A DNA stretch of 64,000 nt from Ailanthus altissimus (GCA_946807835.1 OX327695.1:29432501-29496500); one strand, 5' to 3'. Positions 1 to 11,401 are shown, counted from the first letter of the stretch. A program made the numbers and translations. Notes: generated by a model from the letters alone, not told the origin.

Positions 1-1700
1 TCTTGAAAAAACTTAGAAGGACACCTTTCGCCCTATAGAGAATGAGTAGCGTGGTGATAATAAAAGAATGATTGCTCCTACCATTCGATAACAGGGCTTT
101 TGTATTCAATAGTTGGAGTTTCCTATATAGAAATGATTTGGAGTTGCAATAATCTATTCCAAGTTTAGGTAGTAAGGGCAAGGTACAAAACTAAATCCAA
201 AATTAGATACTTTTATTGAAGATTTTTTTTCTTATAATAATAAGCTGCTGAACTATATATATTATTGAAATTTAATAATTTAAAATTAAAGTTGAGTGTG
301 ATTTTGAGTTGAAAATAAAAAAAATCAAATATGAGGTGAAATAAGCATTGAACGTACAAGAAATTGATAAAAATAGAGAACCTGAAGCAATAACATATAA
401 GAAATGGGCAAAAATAGAGAGCCAAAAACGAAAAGGGATGAGAAGGTGCAAGGGGAGGTTGGTTACAAACCTTGGCACTATGACCTAACTTGGCGGTGTC
501 GCAACACTACTTGTTGCTCATATTAACGCCACAATCCCAGTTTGGTTGCGCTCTAGCGCCATCATTAATCACATTAGCACCACAGTGCCAGCTTGGTAAC
601 GTTGCGACGCCACTCATTAGTCACACTAGCACCATATTGCCCAATTTAAAAAAAACAGGGGTCTTAAGTTTTTAGATGTGTTTAAGTATGACCAGTTATT
701 TGTCGAACTTTTAAAAAACAAAATTAGCTATTTAGTTGTCACTCAACTTTTTTTTTAAAAAAAAAATATAATTACTTTAATGGATAAATTTTTTTAGTTT
801 CTGTTATAAAAGAATTGAAGTAAATCTTTTAAAATAAAATAATAGTATTTTAGATGATTCAATACTTTACAAAAGTTCTCTAACATTTACTCTTAAAAGT
901 TTAAAATTCAAACTTTTTCTAATAAAAACAAAATAAATTTTTTTAATTTAAAAAATTCTTCCCTTATTTACAATCAAACACCTTAAGAAAAAAATTTAAT
1001 ATAACTTCTATTATAAAATAACTTTTTTTTTAATTTCAAAAGTTCTTTTCTTATTTACAATCAAACACCTTAAAAGATTTTAAGAGAGCTTTAATATATT
1101 AAAAAAAACCCTTTAGCACGTGGAAAAGCCACACCAAATAAGCTCTTAATACAAAGAGAGTTGCATTTTATTTTTACTTTTTATAATAGATTTAACATTA
1201 ATTTTATTGTAAGAAGTCGGTCAAAAACAAACATTTCTTGAATTCAATACAAAAAAGGTTGCATTTATTTTTTTATTCTCATAATAGATTTAACATTATA
1301 AAAAGCCAGCCAAAATGAACATTTCTTCATATTTCTTAGAATATTGCTTTATTCCTCCACAGTTTTACCTTAATTTAGGAGCATTATGCATTGCATTCAA
1401 TACAAAGAGAGTTGCAATTCATTATGTCTTCTCAATAGATTTAGCATTATTTTTTTTTTCTATAAGAAGCCAACCAAAACAAGCATCTCTTTAAATTTTT
1501 TATAAGAGCTCCCTTGTTTGCCTACAGTATAGAATTTTTACCTTAATTTATGAGCATTATCAATTGATTCAATGCAAAGTTGTCTTTTGTAGAGCAATTG
1601 AGTTGAGAGATTTAGTCTCTCTTCTCTAACTGTGTTTTCTGAAGTAGGAGATGCCCATCATCACCATCATCTTTCTGCTTTTTCTCTTTCAAAATTGTAG
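1..1700. repeat. AT-rich repeat region with several degenerate direct repeats
   Basis: No gene is visible here. Three kinds of repeat can be read. At about 480-650 a GC-richer block holds degenerate units built on 'GCGCCATCATTAATCACATT' and 'GCACCA'. At about 945-985 and 1025-1070 two near-identical segments share 'CTTATTTACAATCAAACACC'. From about 1148 to 1600 a unit with 'CAATACAAAGAGAGTTGC', 'AATAGATTTAACATTA' and 'AAGCCAACCAAAA' recurs at least three times. These look like decayed non-coding repeats or transposon remains; I cannot assign a family. Confidence 0.6.
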
Positions 1701-1703
1701 CCA

Positions 1704-1796
1704 ATGGAGGACTCAAAAGTTTCTAAATTCCCTTTAGATCCTCGTTTGCATTTTTTACTAGCATCACCAAATGAAGCAGCAGAGCACAGTAAGTGA
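1704..1796 (+). other. Possible short first exon or gene remnant
   Basis: An ATG at 1704 opens 30 codons that start MEDSKVSKFPLDPRLHF and end at TGA 1794-1796. A good donor (GTAAGT) begins at 1789, and the ATG is preceded by an acceptor-like TTGTAG. I do not recognise the peptide, and no matching downstream exon could be joined to it. It does not match the N-terminus I know for the phosphate carrier whose broken C-terminal part lies 0.9 kb downstream. It could be a remnant exon or chance. Confidence 0.2.
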
Positions 1797-2605
1797 ACTT
1801 TGAATTACAAAACAAGTTGCTTGTGAATGCTTTAACCCAAGTTTTTAGTTCTCCTCAGTGATTCCAAAAAAAAAGTCATGAGAGTTCCAAAAAATAAAAC
1901 TTATAGAGATTAAAAATCATTATTATAAAGCAATTGTTAAAGATTTTGAGGTGACTGATTAAGGTAAAATCCCATAGCCAACATATGATAAAGCTCAAAT
2001 TGTTCAACAAAATCCGAAATCCAAGAAGAAAGAATCAACCAATATTAGTGAAGCTAGAGTAAGTATATAAGAAAGAAGGTTTACATTGACCATCATCATG
2101 CAACTAATATATATATATAGAGAGAGAGATGATTTAGTGGGTTTCGTAGCTTACCATATAATGAGCAATATTGTCGCGTAATTTTGTCCAATCAATTCAT
2201 AATTTTTACACAATTTACAGAATCTGACGTGTATCCAATAGTTCTCCATATAACGAGAAACTAATTGTTTTGATACTAAGAAAATACTTTTACTATGTAT
2301 GCTGGATATTGAAAGATACATGAGTGCATTTCCCTTATTATTAGTTTTGAAGAGCATTCTAGAATAACTGCATTTTCTATCATGCTTTGAAGAGTTGGAT
2401 CCTCTGACCATATCGAGAGTACCTGTTTACTAAACGCTTAAATTGCACCCATTTGAGTCATATGTTAAGCTACACATTTTATTATTAAGCAAATATTATT
2501 TATTTCATATAAATGCTTAAAACATTTGAATGATGCAGGATTCCAAGTGTCTTGATCACACTTGTAATGATATATCATTAACCGTCTTGAAATTCTTTCC
2601 TGCAG

Positions 2606-3040
2606 CCTCTGTGTTCATATTTTCGACATTTGAGCATTCTGTAGACTTTCTATATCGCAATGTTATTCAAAGAAAAAAGGAGGATTGATCAACGGCTCAA
2701 CAACTAGGAGTGACATGTTTAGCTGGCTATGCTGCTGGATCTGTTAGTAGCTTTATTTCTAATCCAGCAGACAACATTGTTTCTTCGCTTTATAACAAAA
2801 AGGCCAATAGCCTCGTGCTGGTATCATCGCTTAGTTATATTTATGTTTGTGGATACCTTTCTCATGCAAAATCGGCATTAATTCAGACTTGACATGCTCT
2901 TTTGATGAATAGGCTGTCAACCAAATCGGGGTTCATCAATTTGTTTACAAGAAGCCTTCCTATTCGGATAATGCTCGTCGGACCAGTGTGGTTTTGCAAT
3001 GTTTTTCTATGACAATATTAAAGTTTTATGTGGATTGTGA
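2606..3040 (+). pseudogene. Mitochondrial phosphate carrier (PHT3;3/MPT1-like) 3' fragment
   Basis: The translation matches the C-terminal third of the plant mitochondrial phosphate carrier 1 group, inner-membrane proteins that import phosphate into the matrix. Blocks seen are FSTFEHSVDFLYRNVIQ, AQQLGVTCLAGYAAG, ISNPADN (the PX[DE] carrier signature position), LFTRSLPIRIMLVGPV and FYDNIKVLCGL. An exon at about 2606-2821 (after CTGCAG) and one at about 2913-3040 (after AATAG) are still separated by a small intron with a GTATCA donor, so this is not a processed copy. It is broken. A TGA at 2686-2688 replaces what is a Cys codon in relatives, there is one extra base near 2931, and frame is lost again near 2998-3004. 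The first two transmembrane repeats are absent upstream. The family call is from remembered sequence; the breaks are seen directly. Confidence 0.85.
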
Positions 3041-3865
3041 GTGTGTATTTCCTATCACTGTTTTATTTTCACACTGCTGGAAGCTATGCTACCAATTCTT
3101 ATGTCAGTAAACTTCTTCGAGCTTTGCTGTTTATTTCATGAACTCTCCCTATAAAATACATATCCTTGCTTCCAACTGAATATACATATTGAAAGAATGA
3201 TTTGGTTGGCAGGGGGTCAATGTTTTCTCACTTTTTTGGTTTGATAATATGCCAAATGACACACACTTCCCCAAGATACGAAGTTAACGAAACCATCGTC
3301 CATTGTCTCTTGGAGAGTATATTACATAACCACACTAAGCACAATAAAACAAGTTGGCAGCCAAGCAATAAGGCTGCCATCTAAAACAGGGTCTGATCTT
3401 AAATCATATTTTAGTTATTTGTTTCTTCTTGTGAAATAACATGATTTTGCATTGAACTCATGCAGGCGAACTAGTGGAGAAGTGGCCACTAAATAAAAGT
3501 AGATGAAGAGTACCCTAACCCCATGATAAAATAAAATAAAAAAGAAAAATAAAACTGCAATTGGTGCTTGACTTGATTGATTACAGTTAACAAGAGTCTA
3601 CTTATCCAATAAAGAAAACAGAAGCATTCTCTTCCTTTTGATTCAGAACATCTCTTTCAGTAACTACAGCTTTCAAGAATCACATAATAGGAATACATTA
3701 TGCTCCCTTGTAGTTAACAACAAGCCCTTCATCAATTAACAAGAAGCATTCTTCAGTAACTGGGAACAACGAGCAAGGCAAGTATCCACATCTCACTGAG
3801 ATAAAACTTATGGGGAAAACATATTACTGTTGAACACAATCATCTTTTAGATAGCATAATAATGC
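3041..3865. other. Spacer between carrier pseudogene and eIF6
   Basis: About 800 bases without a recognisable gene. It probably includes the eIF6 3' untranslated region at its right end (minus strand). A short open stretch at 3202-3384 has no family resemblance. Confidence 0.5.
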
Positions 3866-5872
3866 TTAAACATAGGTGTCAATTAATGATTTCCTCATCT
3901 CGTCCACAATGGCACTAGGTTGAGCTTCCCTCAACTTGAAAACGCTCTCAATCACAGAGAGTTCAGTTGCTGTGGTGTCTGACCCACAAAACGCCGTCCA
4001 GTCATTCACAGTCAACCCAGCAGCTATCACTTCACTTCCACGGTTCACTGTCCCAGCCACCAAAGGAACTTGCAGAAGTGTTGAGAGTTCATCCAAATCT
4101 TCTATGGATGTATGAGGGTGGACCTATACAAGGAGAGGTGGAATGTTATTTCTTGGAGATATAAAGCAATAAGATTGACTTTCAGTAAATGTCTCAATGG
4201 GTAAAATTATTTCTCACCAAGCCACCTCTGTTGGAAAAGGCACAGAAACTGCCAACGAGGATATTACCAGCAATTGTCTGCCTGAAAACTTCTACTCCAA
4301 GAACATCTGCAATCATTTCCTCAGTTTCCTGCAGAAAACAAAATGGAAATTTGTCTACATGAGTATCAGGAAAAATCAACTGGTGTCAAACAGAGGATTA
4401 GGCTTTTGTACAGGTTTATAGTTATATTCTCAGTTAAGTTCCTTCTCCCTTGGGACAGATGGAAATGGAAGTCAAAAAGTACATTTTGAAAGAAAAAATT
4501 AGAAGGGAGAAATGGACGCAGCTCATTATGCCATGCAACTGCAGAATGTCTATTTCAAATCAAATTTCCAAGAATGAGACGGTAGAAGAAAATTCAAACT
4601 CAATAAAGACAACATTACCTTCTCAAGATCAGTGTGTGTAAGAGCAACATGGTCATTGCACGCTATGCAATTTCCCAGTGCAGATAGCTTCTCATCAATA
4701 CGCTGAATGACAACTTGATCAGGTAGACTGTTCCTCAAGTGTTGAAGCTCTTCAACAACAAAAGAATTAATTAATTTAATTTAACCAATAAGAGATAACA
4801 TGCATAATACACTAGTTCATCAAGGTCAATGAGAGTGCATATCACAAATTTCAATCAATATTTGCAGTACAAAAGCAGAAGTAAATTTAATCACACTTTA
4901 TTAATGCTCATCATTCATGGTATCATACTTAAAAGAAAAACATCAAAGCATATAATCAGCCCTCCAAGCACTGACAGAGAGTAACTTGAGAATGTTAACG
5001 TTATCGAATTCAGAATACAGTATAATCACACTTTGGATCCAAGACAAAACAAAGAGAGAAAAAGAGAGATACAACGATGTGCTCAGAAAGCCATCCACTT
5101 CCACATGCTAGACAGATCTCAGCTCATATTACAGATGAAATTTTCCACTAAATGTTATCCATTATGACAATAGTGGTAATCTTTAATGTAGGTTTGAGCT
5201 ATTAATCACAGTAATCATTAAAGATATTTCAAGTCAAAATATAATATAAGATAGTGTAAGTGCTGACTATTTCTCCAGAGACTTATGACTATCTCACAAG
5301 GATAATGATAGTAAAAAGCTGACTTATATTAGTTGTCAAAGAATCACCTTGGTCAGTGGTAGTGTGAGGCAAGAGAAGCCCATTTTTGTTTCCTGCCATT
5401 AAAAACCAAAAAGCATAACATATAGATTGATGCTATACATAAATCAGGGGGCATTTCATTCAATATAGGAAACACCCACCTGCACAAAGCCGCCCAATAA
5501 TCCTGGTACCACCAATTGATGTTTTAACCACAGGAATAACATCGGCTAACTCCGCCTCAAATGTGCTGTGAATACAAAAGACTGTTAAAAACAATTTCAC
5601 AAAAACAAACAAATGACTATCAAACCCAATAAAACAAAAGATCAAAATATAGAATATATAATGAAAATAAGAACCTATAGAAGCTTTCGGAGCCTCCAAT
5701 TGCAACCAAGCAATAAGCATTAGTGAGCTTGGAAAATACACCAACTTCGCATGAATTCTCAAACATAAGTCCTATTTAAATCAAACCCAGAAAAAAGAAC
5801 ATTAGCTTTTTAATTAAAACATGCTATAAGATGATTGGTCTACAAGGCCTGAGGTGACTTACTAGTTGCCAT
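3866..5872 (-). CDS. EIF6: Eukaryotic translation initiation factor 6 (eIF6), 60S anti-association factor
   Basis: eIF6 binds the 60S subunit, is needed for its maturation in the nucleolus, and prevents premature joining to 40S until it is released in the cytoplasm. Seven coding exons read from the minus strand: 5872-5863, 5771-5675, 5565-5480, 5392-5348, 4749-4619, 4328-4218, 4123-3866. They sum to 738 nt and give 245 residues, the normal length of eIF6. The product begins [20 protein letters not shown] and ends [11 protein letters not shown]. Conserved blocks include [48 protein letters not shown] and [20 protein letters not shown], covering the five-fold repeated pentein fold. The first coding exon is only 10 nt (ATGGCAACTA) before GTAAGT. 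A leader intron is probable at 5923-6003. No inactivating change is seen. Confidence 0.97.
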
Positions 5873-6064
5873 GATTACAGATTAAAAGAAGCTGAACAAA
5901 TCAAAGACGGTCAAAATTGGGTCTGCAAGAATCAAATACATAAACGATTGATTAATCAAAAAATCAAATACCCATATCAATAAAATAAACAAAATAAAAA
6001 TACCAAAAGGGATTCTTCTCTGTCGATGACGATTACGGTTTTACGAAAATGAAGGCGGTTTTAT

Positions 6065-6262
6065 TTAGGGTTTTGGAGAATAAGTTTGTACGCAGGTAGA
6101 GAACAAAAATGAGGGAACACAAATTTTTTTTTAAAGAGGGTAGTGGCAGTGGCAGGCGGGTCCCTTTGTTTTGACTTTTGATTCTCCTTTTTTTTAATCA
6201 TTATTCTCATTTTTCTTGGTCGCCAAGGCTAAGAAATTGGGCCAATCAGGTCGTGATGGGCC
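6065..6262 (-). promoter_or_regulatory. eIF6 promoter/leader: telo box and two site II elements
   Basis: On the plus strand TTAGGGTTT lies at 6065-6073, which is AAACCCTAA (telo box) in the direction of eIF6. TGGGCC occurs at 6238-6243 and 6257-6262 (site II type). Telo box plus site II is a known combination in promoters of plant ribosomal protein and translation factor genes, where TCP factors bind site II. A probable untranslated first exon ends at 6004 with a GT donor. The motifs are seen; their function is inferred. Confidence 0.65.
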
Positions 6263-6890
6263 ACATTTGGGCTACCGGACGAAGATGAATTGGGCTTTCA
6301 AAATGCTCATTACTAAAACCACCCCTACATATGTCCTAGCTGCACTCCTTTCTCGTATATAAAAATAATATACGCGAGAATAGAAAATTAGGATCAATAA
6401 ATTTTGACTATTTATATTTAAAATTTGAAGTAAATTTAACTTAAATAGTGATCTTAATTGGAAAATAGAAATTTCAAAATAAAAATCGAGAATAGAATAA
6501 TCTATTTTAAAAGTTAAACGCCCGCATTTTTTAAAAAATAAATGTTTTTCTAATTAAAATTCGATGTTAAATTTTAATTTTAAAGAAGATACGAAATACC
6601 CAAAAAAAAAATCATTGAAGAAGAATAAACCAAAGTTTCATCATTCATCAACGCATTTAAAACTAATGAATTCTAATGAGTTGTTCATTCTTGTTTAAAG
6701 AACTTTTAAAAGATGCTTCTTGTATCCCATTGCATAATCACTTTAAAAAAAATTAAAACTAATGAATTCTTCTTCCCCTCATTGTTGTGAAATGTTCATT
6801 GACAAAGGTTGAATGATACTGAAATCAAAATCTGGATTGAACACAACATGGAAAGCATCTGATATTATGACATTACAAAAAAAAAGGGAA

Positions 6891-7322
6891 TTAGAAAGAA
6901 TCCAAGTGATTATTATTAGGTGGTTGTTGTTGTACAAATCTATAAGAGAAAGATCTCCTGCTATAGAATTCTACCTCCTCCTGCTGCCACCCTCCATCAT
7001 CAAAGTTCTTTGAGTAGCTCAAAATGTCATAGCTCCTCACAATATTCCCATTCCCATTCCCTTGCTGCCCATCACCTCCCCTAATTTGTGCCTCCGGGAT
7101 CCTGCGATTGCAAGTCATCACCTTCCTTTTTATCTGAACACATCCCCACAACACCGCTCTCCTTGAAATCACACCCACCAACTTTCTCCTCCTCCTCATG
7201 AATCTGCTAGCCAGCCTCTTCACTGACCTCCACGCCCTCGCCGGAATGTTGGCCTTCTCCTGCTGCTTGTTCATCTCTTGTGCTGCAACTTTAGAGTACT
7301 TGAAGCCATTCATGATCTCCAT
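6891..7322 (-). CDS. Small basic plant protein, unknown function
   Basis: A single-exon frame of 143 residues, ATG at 7322 (a second in-frame ATG lies three codons later) and TAA at 6891. I do not recognise a named family. The N-terminal half is strongly basic (residues about 28-52 include ARAWRSVKRLASRFMRRRRK), suggestive of nuclear targeting or nucleic-acid/membrane contact. The centre has a GN-rich stretch (GGDGQQGNGNGN), followed by VRSYDILSYSKNFDDG and a Gln/Asn/Pro-rich tail. The SYD...YS.NFD element resembles small uncharacterised plant proteins, but I cannot name one. There are no predicted membrane spans or signal peptide by eye. Frame length, composition and the isolated position favour a real gene. 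Transcription was not tested. Confidence 0.6.
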   Translation of the reverse strand: MEIMNGFKYSKVAAQEMNKQQEKANIPARAWRSVKRLASRFMRRRRKLVGVISRRAVLWGCVQIKRKVMTCNRRIPEAQIRGGDGQQGNGNGNIVRSYDILSYSKNFDDGGWQQEEVEFYSRRSFSYRFVQQQPPNNNHLDSF

Positions 7323-8003
7323 ATTTTCGTTGACCCTTCACCTTCTCTTTGCAGGTGCTAATGGCTATAATTAACATTCAAACGAGGAAGTTGCCAAGTG
7401 GGGTTATTGTCGTCTTCCCTTCCCCTAGTTTCAAGCAATGGCATTTTACATGTTACAAACACATTTTGGTTTCTTCACCTTAGTCGAAGGACAAAATGTG
7501 AATATTTTAATTGATCTTGCAGCTTGAAATTTGCGTTGAATGAATAAAAAATTCACAACAGAGAGAGATATTTGGTTGTTGTTAGTAGATGGCAGTTGTG
7601 GGTTTGCTTTGACCTTACCATACCACTTACCCTTGATGAAGAATCCAATGCTATACATGCCACTTTAATTATATGCCCTTAAAAAGAATAACAATTTGAA
7701 GGGCAACCTTGTTCCCTAATGATTGTCTTGGTGCTTTTATTTACAAGAACTGCTTGCCTCCTTAAATATATGTTTCTGTCATTGTATTCCATTTCTAGTT
7801 TTAATAACATTTGGATTTGCCTACACATAACTACCACCGTTACTCAAACAGTCCAATTTTTTTGTTGGGGTAAGAACTCAATTCATTGTCCAAGGGAAGA
7901 AGAAGAAGGTGAGATGCAGCATTGGGTGAGATTAGATAGAGTATCTTCAATCAAATCAAGAGAAGTATTATCTTTGCTTGATTAAGGTTCTCAATGGGAG
8001 ATA
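7323..8003. other. Upstream spacer of the small basic gene
   Basis: This contains the likely promoter of the minus-strand 143-residue gene. Short open frames at 7446-7658 and 7719-7985 lack family resemblance and codon structure, so I do not call them. Confidence 0.4.
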
Positions 8004-8149
8004 AAAGTTTAGAGAGTTTTTTTTTTCCGGAGTATTCTTACAACTATGGAGAGAGGGATTCGAATCTCTGATCTCAGTAAGGGAAGTGCACTTACAAGAT
8101 AGTGCTTTTGCCATTTTGACAAGCCTTCGTGTACAAAGTTTAGAGAGTT
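8004..8149 (-). mobile_element. tRNA-derived SINE with perfect target-site duplication
   Basis: The body (8019-8134) reads on the minus strand with an A-box-like TGGCAAAAGCAC, a B box GATTCGAATCC and a terminal A run (the T run at 8017-8026). It is flanked by the 15-base direct repeat AAAGTTTAGAGAGTT at 8004-8018 and again at 8135-8149. An internal Pol III promoter, a poly(A) end and a long duplication are the hallmarks of a SINE moved by LINE machinery. The family name is not determined. Confidence 0.85.
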
Positions 8150-8689
8150 CTTTTGGTCTAAAATATAAATCTCTAGTTATTGAGTACTTGTTTAAGAATT
8201 TTCATTTCCAACTTTGACTTGGAAGATTTGTTTTGTGCATCCAAGTGAAATTGTTATCTAAGAAATGCTGAAAACTGCTCATCGTGGAGCCAATTGGTTT
8301 GGTGCATATCAGCACATGATCTACTCTGAAGCAAAGGAATTGGCCTCTTAATTATCTAGCTTTTAATATTAGCTAAAGGGATCTCATCACATTACAATCC
8401 CCTATAGTATGTCATTATAGTATATTGTGTCCACTGAAGTTTTGCTGTATGTCTATAGCCAATGGACAAATGATGAGAAGTGGGTCTATTAATGTTCTTA
8501 AAAGGAATTAGTAAGTTATTAATAAAGTGACAGATACCAAACAAAGTAATCAAATCCATGAAATGCTGGGATTATGCAGCTGTTTTTAACATTATCAACT
8601 TTTCACAATGAAGAAAGGTCACTTTATAGTATAGGGAAAAAAAAAGTCTAATACGTGGAATCCAATCAAAATTTAATCATGTACAATCA

Positions 8690-8815
8690 ATAAAGCACTA
8701 AACTGCTTTGTTCAGATGGCAAAGCTCATGCATCATTGATCAGGGTTCGAGTCTTTTTTGGTAGAGACTCCGAGTAGCGTAAATACATCACAATAAACAA
8801 AACAAAACTATGCAA
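8690..8815 (+). mobile_element. Second tRNA-derived SINE fragment
   Basis: Plus strand: the A-box-like AGATGGCAAAGCTCATGC at about 8716 is followed about 25 bases later by GGTTCGAGTC (B box) at about 8745, then an A/C-rich tail near 8790-8810. The spacing fits a tRNA-derived SINE head. I see no clean target-site duplication, so boundaries are approximate. Confidence 0.55.
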
Positions 8816-8835
8816 TTTGATCAAAATGAATTGTT

Positions 8836-9780
8836 ATTTTAATTAACTAGTTATCGAAGATTTGACAATAAATTTTAATTTTAATTCAAATCTATGTATT
8901 TTGGTATATTTTCCACATTCATAAGAGTTCAGCTATGTTTATTCTTTACAAATATGATATTTTTTTAGCATTTCTAATAATATCAAACATTATTTCTATT
9001 TTGACATATTTAAATTTTCGTAGCTTTAACATTGATTAACATAGGGCTAGAGAAACTTTCTAGTTATAAATCGGGTATAAAACCAATGAGCGATGTTTGG
9101 TTACAATTTAGAATTTAGTATTATATGTTTGCTTTATTTTTTTGTCATTTTGATCAATTAGTTATCGATGACTTGTCAATGAATTTGAATTTCAATTCAA
9201 ATCAACGTATTTAGTATATTTTCCGCATAAAATCTAGCTATGTTTATTTTTTACAAATATGATATTTTTTACGCATTTCTAATATCAAGCGTTATTTATG
9301 TTTTGGCATTTATAAATTTTCGCTAGTTTAGCCTTGATTAACAAATGGCCAAAAAAACTTTCTAATTATGAATCACATATAGAACCATTGGCCAATGCTT
9401 GGTTACAATTCATAATTCAATATTATATATTTGCTCTATTTTTTGGTTGTTTTACTGTTGAAACAATTTTTCATTATACATAGACAATGAGTTTTGATTT
9501 GGGGTATCCGCATCTATAGAAATTTTCATTTTTATATTTATCCTAATTGTTAGTGTGTGAATAAGTGTTAAATAATATATAATTTTAATATTGTAAATAT
9601 GTAAATCCAAACACGCATAAGCGTTAAATATGATCCGTTAATGTATATTTTAATTTGGGGTATTCGTATTTATAAAAAAATTTATTTTTATATTTATCCT
9701 AATTGTTGATACGTGTATAAGTGTTAAATAATGTATAATTATATTATAAATATGTAAATTCACACGTGTTATATAGTAGA
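8836..9780. repeat. Two adjacent tandem duplications, about 300-bp and 165-bp units
   Basis: Unit 1 at about 8838-9140 recurs at about 9147-9450. Shared landmarks are 'AGTTATCGA', 'TACAAATATGATATTTTTT', 'TTGATTAACA' and 'TGGTTACAATT'. Immediately after, a second unit at about 9490-9640 recurs at about 9645-9780, sharing 'TTTGGGGTAT', 'TATATTTATCCTAATTGTT' and 'AAGTGTTAAATAAT'. They are diverged, AT-rich and non-coding, and may be an old transposon interior. Confidence 0.7.
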
Positions 9781-11401
9781 TAAGTTATAGAAGATAGTGT
9801 TAAAAAAAAACAGTCAATAAAGCTGAGAGCAAACAGCTGGATTTTGAATGCAATTTTCCATCTGGGTCTTTAGATCCTTTGCTGAGTTGTAAAGTAGAAA
9901 GATGAGCAGAGCTGTGATGATGGTGACACAAATACAAATAAAGAAAGTTGTTTCTCTTTTTTAACTTTTTATTTTTTTAATCATGTTTCAATCTAGTGGC
10001 TGCTATAGCTCCACTGTGTGTATTAAGTGGGCACCAGAGTTGTGAAACCAACCATCATGCACCAAAGCTAACAACATCAGGCAGCTGTATTATTAGCTGG
10101 ACTGTGAATGAAAAAAACAGATTATGTCACGTTTCTCCGGGGTAAATTATATGAATTTATGTAATAGTTTCTCTTTTGAGGGCCAAGGGGTAATCAGTTA
10201 ATCGATGTATGCATGATTTCTATACACAACCTAACTTAAAACTAGAGCATAAATGAGAAAATTTTGACTAATATGGCATGTTTTATATCCTCGATTATAT
10301 AGATTAGTAACATTCATCAAGCTAGAAGAGAATAGGCATCTTACTCCCGGGGCTATATGAAAACTATTAACTAAATAAGCTCTTCACAAACATTTTAAAA
10401 GACAAACAAATGACAGTAATTGGGCAATCAGAGAGATGTAAATTTGATCTCCACCTCCAAAACAATCTAGAGTAAGATGTTCAAAGACAACATAATGATT
10501 TTGACCAGTCAATTTCATCACCTGTTTTCCTTGAAAGAATCTCAAACCAATCAATCAAATACTATAACTACCTTACAAATCCTACTGAGTTAAATTCATC
10601 AAACGTGTTGGAAAGTAATCATCAGGTTCTAATCAGTTACTGTCATTGCTTGGTAAGTGTACTGGCGAACATCTAGAGGATAAGGAGCATGTTTCACACC
10701 TATACAACTGTTGGAACGGAAAGTGGAATCTCTTCGCCGGATGAACCCAAAAAAAAATCCCCAGCTCTAACAAAGTAGTAGATTCAAAATTTATTACTAG
10801 ACCAAATTTCCAACAATAATGTAAGAAATGGAAAAGGTTCAAGATTGAAAATAAACAATTTCTATTATAAGTGGTGAAAAGTGTAAACTCAAACTTCATT
10901 TTACAATGAGGGACACAGAGTACAACAGTTTCTTCCCGTTCCTGTTTGCCGGCTTAATTGTACAACTCATTATAGTTTCACAACAACAAGAGATACAAAT
11001 AGAATAAAATTGATTAGAGAAAAATACAGAAAAGGATAAGAAAAAAAATCATAAGGAAGAACAAGAAATCTACAATTGCAGAACACAAGTCAAAGCCTGT
11101 CTTAAAAACTCACACCTGTCTTTTATGCATACAATCAGCTGCATTAACATCTTTGTATTTGGTCTGACTACTTAAGTCCCTGTAAGATGAACAGAAGCAT
11201 CATTAACTACCTTAACTTATAAAATCATTTATATTTCAACATATAAATTGCCATCCTTTGAATCTACCTAACCAGAGGATGTGAAGTCCCCCACACGAGT
11301 CTAGGATTCCAAATTTCATAAATCGTGAACAGATTGGACTTTGGGACAACTTTAATAACTTACTTTCTACGAGATCAAATCACCTTTCTCATCATCACAA
11401 C
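9781..11401. other. Spacer downstream of the PIRL gene
   Basis: No gene is recognised. The stretch next to 11402 should hold the PIRL 3' untranslated region (minus strand). An 88-codon frame at 10633-10899 has no family features. Confidence 0.4.

Noticed and set aside
2151..2411. 86-codon minus-strand frame
   Set aside because: It has no family features and does not extend to splice partners; likely chance.
5460..5762. 100-codon minus-strand frame across eIF6
   Set aside because: It reads through the intron between coding exons 2 and 3; only the two exon parts are eIF6.
8690..8815. Functional tRNA gene suggested by A and B boxes
   Set aside because: Box spacing is present but the acceptor and anticodon stems cannot be formed; it reads as a SINE head. 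The same applies at 8019-8134 and 16100-16228.
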